Assembly (NCBI GenBank): GCA_020050775.1
Contig: JAGVKC010000055.1
Coordinates: forward strand, 1-14,099
Reading direction: 5' to 3'
Length of the DNA: 14,099 nt
From: Minisyncoccota bacterium
Lineage (GTDB): Bacteria > Patescibacteriota > Minisyncoccia > Phycocordibacterales > SBAW01
Below the pieces are notes generated by a model, which ran no database searches, was not told where the DNA came from, and saw only the letters and a program-made list of their open reading frames with translations. The stretch's first letter is position 1. Each line of letters begins with the position of its first letter. Position numbers and translations under genes: made by a program. Positions 6,424 to 13,956 of this stretch are shown piece after piece.

Positions 6424-7761
6424 ATGACTACTACGAAAGAACTTTGGGAAAACGCGTTAGTAGAACTGGAACTCTCCATTTCGAAGCCCAATTTCAATAC
6501 ATGGTTTAAGGATACTCACATAACCCGCATCGAGGACGGGGCTGTATACCTAGGTGTTCCTTCCCAGTTCGCCCGGGACTGGCTTTCAACCAAATTTCAT
6601 AAGGATATCCTTCGTTCCTTGCGCAACCTCTCTGAAAGCGTACGCAACGTTGAATATGTCATCTCTAGGGGACCTAAACGCTCTTCCGAAGAAGCGCGAA
6701 CTGTCCCGCCGCCCACTGAACTTCCTTTGGAAGCGGTGCATGCTAAAAGCAACCTAAACCCCCGTTTTACCCTACAATCCCTTGTGGTTGGGCCATTTAA
6801 TGAGCTTGCACATGCGGCCGCACAGGCAGTTATACGAAAGCCTGGCATAGCGTATAACCCCCTTCTTATCTATGGACCAACTGGGTTGGGTAAAACACAC
6901 CTTATCCAGGCTATTGGTAACCACTTCCGCAATAATGCACCTGAGAGAAAGGTTTTTTACTGCACGTCAGAAAAGTTCTCTATGGACTATGTATCTGCGG
7001 TGCAAGCGGGGAAGGTTCAGTCTTTTAAAGAAAAATACCGCCAATATGATCTCCTCATCATGGATGACATTCAATTTTTGGCAAAAATGGAAAAAACTAA
7101 AGAAGAATTCTTCCATCTTTTCAATTATCTTCACGACGGAAATAAACAACTTGTATTTTCTTCCGATCAACATCCTAACGTTATTCAAAATCTAGAAGAC
7201 CGCCTCAAGAGCCGTTTTAATGCCGGCATGATTGTGTCAGTGACACCACCAGACCATGAGTCGCGTTTGGCTATCGTTCGCACAAAAGCAGCAGCTCATA
7301 ATGTTGTTATTCCTGATGAGGTGCTCAGTTATCTTGCAACAACCATAGAAGGTAACGTGCGCGAACTTGAAGGAGCACTTAACACTCTTCTTATCCAACT
7401 TGAAATGCGTGGCAACCCTCTTACCCTTAATGATGCAAAAACTCTTCTACGGGGTGCAGGGGGGATGATAAAGAAAGCTATTTCTGTACCAGAAGTAGTA
7501 AAAACAATAGCTAATTTCTATGGAGTTGAGGAAGAAAGTATTTATGAAAAAACGAGGCGTAAAGAGGTTGTTCGCCCACGTCAAGTAATTATGTTCTTAC
7601 TTCGTGAGGATTTTCGTATATCGTTTCCCACTATTGGAGAGAAACTTGGTGGTAGAGACCACACAACAGTGATACATTCCTGCGACAAAATAAAAAATGA
7701 TTTGCGTTCTGACAGCATTCTCAACCAAGAACTTCATCAAATTCGCCTTATGTTGAAATGA
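6424..7761 (+). CDS. dnaA: Chromosomal replication initiator DnaA
   Basis: The product is 445 residues from ATG 6424. The frame is open back to 6247, but that would overlap rpmH, and MTTTKELWENALVELELSI is the normal start of domain I. DnaA binds DnaA boxes, opens the origin and loads the helicase. Domain I covers about 1-80 and is followed by a short linker (about 82-112). The AAA+ domain III has Walker A GPTGLGKT (151-158), Walker B LLIMDDIQFL (210-219), sensor 1 SSDQHP (246-251), the RLKSRF arginine-finger region (260-265) and the sensor 2 region GNVRELEGALN (310-320). Domain IV carries the DNA-binding signature GGRDHTTVIHS (409-419). The length is typical. A promoter and DnaA-box-like sites precede the gene; dnaN follows after 199 bases. 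Confidence 0.97.
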   Translation: MTTTKELWENALVELELSISKPNFNTWFKDTHITRIEDGAVYLGVPSQFARDWLSTKFHKDILRSLRNLSESVRNVEYVISRGPKRSSEEARTVPPPTELPLEAVHAKSNLNPRFTLQSLVVGPFNELAHAAAQAVIRKPGIAYNPLLIYGPTGLGKTHLIQAIGNHFRNNAPERKVFYCTSEKFSMDYVSAVQAGKVQSFKEKYRQYDLLIMDDIQFLAKMEKTKEEFFHLFNYLHDGNKQLVFSSDQHPNVIQNLEDRLKSRFNAGMIVSVTPPDHESRLAIVRTKAAAHNVVIPDEVLSYLATTIEGNVRELEGALNTLLIQLEMRGNPLTLNDAKTLLRGAGGMIKKAISVPEVVKTIANFYGVEEESIYEKTRRKEVVRPRQVIMFLLREDFRISFPTIGEKLGGRDHTTVIHSCDKIKNDLRSDSILNQELHQIRLMLK

Positions 7762-7960
7762 TGGGGAAAAGAAGAGAATAGAAAGGGGAGAGTGGAGTAT
7801 AAGAAAATTAAAAAACCACTTATCAACATTATTCTTAGAGTTCAGTTCACACACACTACAGGTTTTGCAACATAATTTTATAAAGCCCACTAACGATATA
7901 TAAGACTTTTCCGAGTTACCCACAGTACTAGTAGTAATAAGGTTTATATATATACTCTTT
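7762..7960. other. Candidate chromosomal origin (oriC) between dnaA and dnaN
   Basis: This is an A+T-rich, non-coding gap of 199 bases. It holds TTATCAACA (7820-7828) and TTACCCACA (7916-7924), each one mismatch from the classical DnaA box TTATCCACA. The second box is followed at once by TAN triplets and an A+T-only run. The dnaA-dnaN gap is a common origin position, and genes diverge from this region on both sides. Location and motifs agree, but activity is inferred. Confidence 0.65.
7916..7954 (+). promoter_or_regulatory. DnaA box plus DnaA-trio-like triplets and AT-rich unwinding element
   Basis: TTACCCACA (7916-7924) is followed after one base by TACTAGTAGTAATAA (7926-7940), five tandem TAN triplets, then GG and TTTATATATATA (7943-7954). 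This order (box, trio repeats, AT-rich DNA) resembles the basal unwinding module described for Bacillus subtilis and other bacteria, where DnaA-trio repeats guide DnaA onto single-stranded DNA. The A+T run ends six bases before the dnaN start, so it may also contain the dnaN -10 region. Confidence 0.5.
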
Positions 7961-9058
7961 ATGAGATTTGAGACGAGCATAGAACAACTACATACCGGAG
8001 TTTCAATAATATCTCGTTTTGCAGAACGCCGGGCAAATCTTCCAGTACTTGGAACTATTCTCATTACTGCGGAAGGAGGACGTTTAATTCTTCGAGCAAC
8101 AAACCTTGAGTGTGGTGTTGAATTGGTTGTACCGGCAAAAGTATCTTCTGAGGGAATTGTGGCGGTTCCTGCAAACGTACTTGCTGGTTTTTTAGGTAAC
8201 GCAAAAGGAAAATCAATATCAATAACTCTTATTGGAGAAGTGTTAAAAATAGAAACCGATCGAGCTACGGCATCTATAAAAACAATTCCTCATGAAGATT
8301 TTCCAGCCCTTCCACGAGTTTCTGCAGAACAGTCGTTTAAAGTTAAGGCGCCTGAATTAGTTCGCGCAATTCGAAGTGTTGCATACTGCGCCTCTCTTTC
8401 TTCGGTTAAACCTGAACTACAAAGCGTTATGGTGTATGGAGAAAGTGGAAAACTTTACTCAGTGGCCACAGACTCTTTCCGCCTTGCAGAAAAAAGTGTT
8501 CCTTTACGCTCAACTGGTTCGATTCCACAACTTCTTGTTCCAGCAAAAAACGCCGCTGAACTTATGCGTATTTTGGAAGGTGTAACTGGAGAAGTGGAGT
8601 TGTATTACAACGAACATCAAATTTCCCTTCAAACTGAAGGGTTGTATTACACGAGCCGCCTTCTTGATGGGTCGTTTCCAAACTATCGACAAATACTTCC
8701 TAAATCTTTTGTTACAGAAGTAGTGGTACTTCGTGAAGAGATGGGAGCGTCTTTGAAATCACTTTCAGTATTTGCAGATAAATTTGCACACATTCAACTT
8801 GCAGTTGAACCAGCTAATAAATCCTTAACACTTTCATCACGTAACCCTGATGTTGGTGAACAAATAAGCACTCTCAAAGCAACTATTTCAGGAGAGGGTT
8901 CAAGTATGTCATTTAATGGTCGCTACTTGGCAGATAGTTTGCAGGCTATTTCTGGAGACAGTGTTAGGTTGTGTGCAAATGGCCCTGGTAAGGCATTATT
9001 GGTGCGTGACGCCGCAGATGATTCCTTCCTCTATTTAGCAATGCCAATGAATAGGTAA
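7961..9058 (+). CDS. dnaN: DNA polymerase III beta subunit (sliding clamp)
   Basis: The product is 365 residues, the normal length for the three-domain clamp that encircles DNA and tethers polymerase. The start (MRFETSIEQLHTGVSIISRF), the NLPVLGTILI segment near 26-35, the TDSFRLAEK motif in the second domain and the C-terminal YLAMPMNR (the canonical end is MPM-R/L) all match the family. The product works with the replicative polymerase and, through its hydrophobic pocket, with other clamp-binding proteins. The ATG has no Shine-Dalgarno motif and sits just after the A+T-rich origin stretch. A strong hairpin terminator follows the TAA directly. Confidence 0.97.
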   Translation: MRFETSIEQLHTGVSIISRFAERRANLPVLGTILITAEGGRLILRATNLECGVELVVPAKVSSEGIVAVPANVLAGFLGNAKGKSISITLIGEVLKIETDRATASIKTIPHEDFPALPRVSAEQSFKVKAPELVRAIRSVAYCASLSSVKPELQSVMVYGESGKLYSVATDSFRLAEKSVPLRSTGSIPQLLVPAKNAAELMRILEGVTGEVELYYNEHQISLQTEGLYYTSRLLDGSFPNYRQILPKSFVTEVVVLREEMGASLKSLSVFADKFAHIQLAVEPANKSLTLSSRNPDVGEQISTLKATISGEGSSMSFNGRYLADSLQAISGDSVRLCANGPGKALLVRDAADDSFLYLAMPMNR

Positions 9059-9059
9059 T

Positions 9060-9090
9060 AAAAAACTCCACATATGCGGAGTTTTTTATT
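9060..9090. terminator. Hairpin terminator after dnaN, overlapping the PBP stop
   Basis: AAAAAACTCC (9060-9069) pairs with GGAGTTTTTT (9078-9087) around a loop of eight bases. With T-runs on one strand and A-runs on the other it can act in both directions. On the + strand it ends dnaN. The stop codon of the convergent penicillin-binding protein gene (9086-9088) lies inside its right arm. Confidence 0.85.
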
Positions 9091-11365
9091 GAGGAATAAT
9101 CGCGTTTCCTCCAGGGGCATATGTGGGCCCAACAGGAGAGAGGGTTTGTTCAGGAGAATTTTGTACCGGCGCGCTAGGCGCATACCCCCCAGCTTGTACA
9201 GAGGCTTCCCAAAAACGATATTGAGGATCGTTTTCTGCAGGGTTGGTAGGTGCTGGTCCTGTAGGGTCATTAATATCTACCCAATAGAGAATTTCATGGA
9301 TGGTGCCATCCTTCCCTGGTATCTGCCACACACCGTTTAATACAGGTTTAGAGGCGGGGGCATACTCTGCGCGAGTGAATGAAGCTCCTGGCACTTTAGT
9401 GAGCGCATAGCGCATCACGTCGCCCCACATAGGCCCCACAATAAGACCAGATACTCTTTTTTCCATAGAAGAGTTATCGTTGTTGCCTGCCCACATACCT
9501 ACCACAATGTTTGGCGTGTAGCCTATGGTCCATGCGTCACGGTAGTCGTTTGTGGTACCGGTTTTTAGTGCTACGTCATAGCCCCCGAAGTTAAGTGTTG
9601 CGTTTACTCCAAGAGGTTCGCGGGCAACAGTATCTGAAAGTACATCGTTTACTTTTTGTGCAACTTCTGCGGAAAGTACCCGTGTGCCTTGAGGCTCCGT
9701 ATTATCCTCTATCACGCGGCCGCTCGGGTCTTCCACTTTAAGTACAGGGATGGGGTTGTAACGCACACCATCGGCAGCAAACACCCCATACGCGCTTGTC
9801 ATATCAAGAAGTGTTACTTCACCGCCTCCAAGTACCAAGGTAAGACCGTACCGTCCTGGGTCCGTAAGAGTGGTAATACCGAGTGCTTTCGCGAGACGAA
9901 TAGTTTCGTTAATTCCTGCGAGGTAAAGGACTTTTACTGCGGGGATGTTTACAGACTGTGCGAGCGCGTTTCTTAGGCTCATAGGACCGCGGAACGCGTT
10001 GTCATAGTTGCCGGTAGAGTAACAACCGCCTGAACTCGTGAAGTTAAATGGAGAGCAGTTAGTAGAAAACTGTGTTGGAAGATCAAAGACTACAGTATCT
10101 GGTGTGTAACCCTGATTAAATGCTTCGGCGTACGCAAAGGGTTTAAATGCGGAACCCGGCTGGCGACCCGGCTTCATGGTTGCTACGTTGTAGGCGCCTG
10201 GAATTTCAGTATCGAAATAATTCCGTGACCCAAGCATCGCAAGGATGCCTCCGGTTTTTGGGTCTATGGCTACTAGCGCAGCGTTGCTTGCATTGAATTT
10301 CTCGGTATTTGCAAGCGCTCCCGCAGAAACAATTTCTTCTGCCTTGGACTGTATATCTGCATCAAGGGTTGTGGTCACGCGCCAGCCACCTTGCTGGAGG
10401 GCTTCTTCGCCATATTTTTCTTCAAGGTACTGCTGCACAAAGAATACGAAGTGAGGCGCGGCAATGCTGGTATCTTTCGGGGGCACAAATTCTACCGTCG
10501 CTGTTTTTGCCGCATCACGCTCTGCTTCCGTGAGATACCCATGCTGATACATTTTATCAAGCACGAGATTTTTACGCGCTTCCAGTAACTGAGGGTTTTT
10601 TCCATACGGAGAATATCTGGTAGGAGCGGGTAGTACCGCAGCAAGGTAGGCCGCTTCGGGTACGGTTACATCACTGGCGTGTTTGCCGAAGAATGTCATT
10701 GACGCTTCTTCAACGCCGTAGAGTACGCCCCCAAAAGGCGTCTGGTTGAGGTAGAGTTCGAAAATTTGATCTTTCGTGAGTACGCGCTCCATTTTAAGTG
10801 CGAGTACCCACTCTTTTAGTTTGCGAGAGATAGTTTTGTCCGTTGTGAGAACAGAAAGTTTTACTACTTGCTGAGTGATGGTTGAACCGCCCTGTCCGGA
10901 AAGCAGGTCAGCTTGCATAAAGTTTGTGAAAATCGCGCGCGCTATCGCCGTAGGTTTGATACCTGCGTGAGAATAAAATTCAGGGTCTTCTATGGAAAGG
11001 ATTGCTTCCTGAAGGTTAGGAGAGACGGCGGAGAGGGGTACCACCGTGCGCTGCATTTTTTCGTGCAGGTCATACAGAAGCACAGAGCCAGTGCGGTCGT
11101 ATATTTTTACTGACTGCTCCACGCGACGACTCTCTAAACTTGCAAGGTCAGGAAGCTCCAGCGTGGCGGCCCATATAAGCAATAGGCCGCCTACTATAAG
11201 TCCGCCCCCAACGCCCCAGACAAGAACTTTGTACCGATGATGTTTTATATAGCGCAGGGCTCTCATGAAGTAGCGGTCCACCTCTTTGGACACCGCTAGG
11301 AATAGATGCTGCGCTTCACGCAAGGCCTTCTGGAGCTTGCGCACAAATGGATGCATGGGGGTCAT
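9086..11365 (-). CDS. Class A penicillin-binding protein (PBP1A-type transglycosylase/transpeptidase)
   Basis: The product is 759 residues. It polymerises and cross-links peptidoglycan outside the membrane. A basic cytoplasmic N-terminus and one transmembrane segment (about 46-67) precede the GT51 glycosyltransferase domain, with EDPEFYSHAG (126-135, catalytic E126), GGSTITQQ (159-166) and RKLKEW (181-186). The transpeptidase domain has the complete set of serine-acylase motifs: SAFK (405-408, nucleophile S405), SVN (471-473) and KTGT (601-604). The last 40 residues are Pro/Gly-rich and probably disordered. All key residues are present, so it should be active. An alternative ATG lies three codons in (11356). 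It is divergent from tyrS and convergent with dnaN, so it is probably transcribed alone. Confidence 0.96.
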   Translation of the reverse strand: MTPMHPFVRKLQKALREAQHLFLAVSKEVDRYFMRALRYIKHHRYKVLVWGVGGGLIVGGLLLIWAATLELPDLASLESRRVEQSVKIYDRTGSVLLYDLHEKMQRTVVPLSAVSPNLQEAILSIEDPEFYSHAGIKPTAIARAIFTNFMQADLLSGQGGSTITQQVVKLSVLTTDKTISRKLKEWVLALKMERVLTKDQIFELYLNQTPFGGVLYGVEEASMTFFGKHASDVTVPEAAYLAAVLPAPTRYSPYGKNPQLLEARKNLVLDKMYQHGYLTEAERDAAKTATVEFVPPKDTSIAAPHFVFFVQQYLEEKYGEEALQQGGWRVTTTLDADIQSKAEEIVSAGALANTEKFNASNAALVAIDPKTGGILAMLGSRNYFDTEIPGAYNVATMKPGRQPGSAFKPFAYAEAFNQGYTPDTVVFDLPTQFSTNCSPFNFTSSGGCYSTGNYDNAFRGPMSLRNALAQSVNIPAVKVLYLAGINETIRLAKALGITTLTDPGRYGLTLVLGGGEVTLLDMTSAYGVFAADGVRYNPIPVLKVEDPSGRVIEDNTEPQGTRVLSAEVAQKVNDVLSDTVAREPLGVNATLNFGGYDVALKTGTTNDYRDAWTIGYTPNIVVGMWAGNNDNSSMEKRVSGLIVGPMWGDVMRYALTKVPGASFTRAEYAPASKPVLNGVWQIPGKDGTIHEILYWVDINDPTGPAPTNPAENDPQYRFWEASVQAGGYAPSAPVQNSPEQTLSPVGPTYAPGGNAIIPQ

Positions 11366-11421
11366 TTTACCATAGCAGGGAAGCGTTTTTGAGCATGTCT
11401 CTTCATGTTAGAGTGATGGGT

Positions 11422-12606
11422 ATGGGCTTTTTTAGTAAGACTCCGTCGGTCAATACTGACGCACAGGCAGTCGAGGGATTACTCTCTCGGGGGGTCTCTG
11501 AAGCGATCACACGCGAGAAACTGCGCGAAAAACTTCTTTCTGGTAAGCGCTTGCGCGTAAAGCTAGGCATTGACCCCACCTCTCCCGATCTTCATATCGG
11601 CCGGGCTGTTTCCATTCTGAAATTGCGCGACTTCCAGCAGTTGGGACACCATGTGGTCCTTATTGTTGGAGATTTTACAGCGGTCATAGGGGACACGTCG
11701 GATAAAGACGCGGAGCGCCCCATGCTCTCGAAAGAAACGATAGAGAAAAATAAAAAATCATATTTTGACCAGGTAGGGAAACTTCTCTATATGTCACAGA
11801 CAGAGTTGCGTTACAACAGCGAGTGGCTGGAGCCTTTGACGTATCGCGAGATAGGCGAGCATGCTGACTTGTTCTCCGTGTCAGACTTTATCGCGCGGGA
11901 TACTATTGCTCGCCGTCTTAAAGAAGGGAAGCGCGTTTCACTACGCGAGGTGCTCTACCCCTTGATGCAGGGCTACGACAGTGTAGCAGTACAAGCCGAC
12001 GTTGAGTTAGGAGGTAGTGACCAGCGTTTTAATCTTTTAGCAGGACGCCTGCTGCAAGAGAAATTTAAGCAAGAGACGCAGAACATACTCATGAACCCTC
12101 TTATCGAAGGCTTGGACGGTCGCAAAATGAGCAGCAGCTGGGGCAATGTTATACCGCTTACGGCTACAGCTCAGGACATGTATGGCAAGGTCATGAGTAT
12201 GACAGATGAGCAGGTGCCAACGTACTTCCAACTGTGCACGCGTGTTCCTTTAGCAGAAGTATCTGAAATTCTCAAAGGTCATCCTAAAGAAGCTAAAATG
12301 AAACTTGCACACGCCATAGTCACGCTTTATCACAGCAAAGATGCAGCGGATAAAGCACAAACCCACTTCAACGAAGCGTTTAGCGAAGGTGGAGTGCCAA
12401 GCGATGTTCCAATTCGCACTGTAGCTAAGGGAAGCAAACTTAGAGATGTGGTTGAGGAAGTTTCAACGAGTGAGCTGCGTCGCCTGGTTGACGCGGGCGC
12501 TGTGTCTGTAGTCGGAGGAGAAAAAATCACTACAATAGACGCGGTAGTAAAGCCGGGTGTACTACGTATTGGTAAGCACCGTTTTCTAAACGTAGAAATT
12601 GAATAG
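11422..12606 (+). CDS. tyrS: Tyrosyl-tRNA synthetase
   Basis: The product is 394 residues from ATG 11422. It attaches tyrosine to tRNA-Tyr in the cytoplasm. Class I signatures are present: HIGR (58-61) for HIGH and KMSSS (235-239) for KMSKS. So are the GIDPTSPDLH start of the Rossmann fold and the GGSDQRFN tyrosine-pocket motif. A C-terminal S4-like RNA-binding domain (about 340-394) is complete. Start choice: in-frame ATGs at 11395 and 11416 are possible, and one at 11347 overlaps the PBP gene. I prefer 11422 because the product then begins MGFFSKTPSVNTD, close to the usual family N-terminus; no clear Shine-Dalgarno motif decides it. KMSSS is a conservative variant and does not suggest loss of function. 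A terminator hairpin starts directly after the TAG. Confidence 0.93.
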   Translation: MGFFSKTPSVNTDAQAVEGLLSRGVSEAITREKLREKLLSGKRLRVKLGIDPTSPDLHIGRAVSILKLRDFQQLGHHVVLIVGDFTAVIGDTSDKDAERPMLSKETIEKNKKSYFDQVGKLLYMSQTELRYNSEWLEPLTYREIGEHADLFSVSDFIARDTIARRLKEGKRVSLREVLYPLMQGYDSVAVQADVELGGSDQRFNLLAGRLLQEKFKQETQNILMNPLIEGLDGRKMSSSWGNVIPLTATAQDMYGKVMSMTDEQVPTYFQLCTRVPLAEVSEILKGHPKEAKMKLAHAIVTLYHSKDAADKAQTHFNEAFSEGGVPSDVPIRTVAKGSKLRDVVEEVSTSELRRLVDAGAVSVVGGEKITTIDAVVKPGVLRIGKHRFLNVEIE

Positions 12607-12635
12607 AAAAACCCGCACGTATGTGCGGGTTTTTG
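12607..12635. terminator. Bidirectional intrinsic terminator between tyrS and the small acidic gene
   Basis: A perfect 12-bp stem, AAAAACCCGCAC (12607-12618) with GTGCGGGTTTTT (12623-12634), closes a four-base loop. It starts right after the tyrS stop and ends one base before the stop of the acidic small gene on the - strand. T-runs exist on both strands, so it can end both transcripts. Confidence 0.92.
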
Positions 12636-12782
12636 TTAGAGCTCTTCGTCTTCAGTATCTGGTATCTCAGGCGTCTCGTCACTCTCTTCCTCTTCGGGTG
12701 GATTTACATCAGTTACATCTTCATCCCCCAAATCCGGTTCGCTTATAAACATGAACTCTTCTTTCCATATTTCGTCAAACAT
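12636..12782 (-). CDS. Very acidic small protein, 48 residues, unknown function
   Basis: This small open frame starts MFDEIWKEEFMF and continues as a strongly acidic, Pro-containing chain ending DTEDEEL. Of 48 residues 22 are Asp or Glu and only one is basic, so it should be largely disordered and very negatively charged. I do not recognise the family. Support for a real gene is contextual: the frame is clean, the TAA lies one base from a strong terminator oriented correctly for it, and otherwise the gap between tyrS and ruvC would be about 260 bases. No Shine-Dalgarno motif is seen ahead of the ATG, and an in-frame TAA lies a short way upstream. A longer frame on the opposite strand (12621-12986) looks like its mirror image. 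It may be co-transcribed with ruvC, 114 bases upstream. Confidence 0.55.
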   Translation of the reverse strand: MFDEIWKEEFMFISEPDLGDEDVTDVNPPEEEESDETPEIPDTEDEEL

Positions 12783-12896
12783 AATACTGCGCAATATGTT
12801 ACCTATAATTCTTTAGGAGCATTCTGGACATCTGTTGTTGTATCAAACCTAGGATTCTTTGCAAATATTGCTCTGCACAACGGTGTGGATAGTACC

Positions 12897-13373
12897 TTAA
12901 TTTCTTGCAGACGCAAGGCAGGTGAGCCCCACTGCTATTGCATCTATCTCGTCGTCCAGACGTTTCTTGACCGGAATATGCACTAAACGCACCACCATGG
13001 CGCTCACTGCTGCCTTGTCGCTTTTACCATAGCCGGTTATAGCAACTTTTACTTCCATTGGCGTGTATTGATGTACGGGAAGATTATGTGCAGCTGCGAT
13101 ATAGGTGAGCATGCCTTTTACCTCCGCCACTCGCATTGCAGTTTTTGCGTTATTTTCAAAGTATACTTCTTCAAGTGCAACCGCAGCAGGACTCCATGTG
13201 TGTATCAACTCTTGTGCAGCAGCTCCAAGAATCGAGAGACGTTCAGAGAACACCAAACTTTTATCGGTACGTACAGACTCAGAATACAGAAGCGTTTCTT
13301 TTCCGTTTATTTTTTCTACTACTGCAACACCTAATCTCTCGAAGCCGGGATCAAATGCCAGAATGCGACTCAT
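12897..13373 (-). CDS. ruvC: Crossover junction endodeoxyribonuclease RuvC
   Basis: The product is 158 residues, typical of the family. RuvC is a dimeric nuclease that resolves Holliday junctions, normally together with RuvAB. The RNase H-like active site is complete: the first Asp in LAFDPGFERLG (D8), the acidic LEEVYFENN strand (E68/E69) and the C-terminal LDDEIDAIAVG (D141 and D144 by alignment to the usual D-x-x-D-A). Basic and polar residues KSDKAAV (117-123) match the DNA-binding helix. The ATG is 18 bases after the yebC stop, so the two share a transcript, as in many bacteria. ruvA and ruvB are not in the window. Confidence 0.94.
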   Translation of the reverse strand: MSRILAFDPGFERLGVAVVEKINGKETLLYSESVRTDKSLVFSERLSILGAAAQELIHTWSPAAVALEEVYFENNAKTAMRVAEVKGMLTYIAAAHNLPVHQYTPMEVKVAITGYGKSDKAAVSAMVVRLVHIPVKKRLDDEIDAIAVGLTCLASARN

Positions 13374-13391
13374 AGAGAAGTAATACCGCTC

Positions 13392-13922
13392 TTATGCAGC
13401 ATTCGTATATATTTCGTTTACATCGTCATGTTCCTCAAGCGCTTCAACGAGTGTCGCTAGTTTTTGAGAATCTTCGTCAGATAGTTCAATAGGGGAGAGA
13501 GCTTCGAGTGTCCCTTCAGCGGTTTTACTAAATGCCCACAGTGCTGCCCCTGGATTTGCAAGAGAACCTCCGTTGAGAGAAAACAGGCGCTTTAGTTCTT
13601 GAGACGTTCGGTTGCGGCTGTCTGTATATCCTTCAACAATCAAAGCACAGCCTCCGGGGCCGTATGCTTCGTAGATTACCTGTTCCAGCTCTGCTCCTTC
13701 GCCCGAAGCTTTTGAAAGCGCTCGTTCAATATTATCTGAGGGCATGTTGGCCGCGCGAGCTTTTTCTACCGCCGCACGCACGCCTGGAGCCGTCGTATCG
13801 CCTTTCGTTTTTTTTACTTCAATAGTTATAAAACGCACTAGTTTAGAGAAAAGCTTTGCTTTTTGCGTATCGGTCTTGCCCTTAGTGTGCTTGAGTTTTG
13901 CCCACTTACTGTGTCCTGCCAT
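13392..13922 (-). CDS. yebC: YebC/TACO1-family protein, short form
   Basis: The product is 176 residues, against about 240-250 in most bacteria. The N-terminus MAGHSKWAKLKHTKGKTD and the YGPGGCALIVEGYTDSRNRT segment (87-106) are diagnostic. The end, VEALEEHDDVNEIYTNAA, matches the normal C-terminus (LEDCDDVQEVYHN in E. coli). What is missing is internal: roughly 70 residues between FSKTAEGTLEAL (131-142) and the C-terminal helix. This corresponds to the domain that in known structures is inserted into the middle domain. The frame is intact, so it looks like a domain loss rather than a broken gene. Family members act as transcription regulators or as translation factors that help ribosomes at proline runs. 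It lies directly upstream of ruvC. Confidence 0.92.
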   Translation of the reverse strand: MAGHSKWAKLKHTKGKTDTQKAKLFSKLVRFITIEVKKTKGDTTAPGVRAAVEKARAANMPSDNIERALSKASGEGAELEQVIYEAYGPGGCALIVEGYTDSRNRTSQELKRLFSLNGGSLANPGAALWAFSKTAEGTLEALSPIELSDEDSQKLATLVEALEEHDDVNEIYTNAA

Positions 13923-13956
13923 ATACGTTTTAGTATCTGTGGAAGTAAAGCGAACG

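Noticed and set aside
11347..11421. Longer tyrS starting inside the PBP gene
   Set aside because: It overlaps the 5' end of the divergent PBP gene and the extra residues do not match the family. ATG 11395 and 11416 remain possible.
11422..12606. KMSSS in place of KMSKS as a sign of inactive TyrRS
   Set aside because: The remaining motifs are intact and this kind of variation is tolerated in class I synthetases.
12621..12986. A 121-residue hydrophobic frame on the + strand after tyrS
   Set aside because: It starts inside the tyrS terminator, mirrors the acidic small gene and runs into the 3' end of ruvC; the hydrophobicity is the complement of acidic codons.
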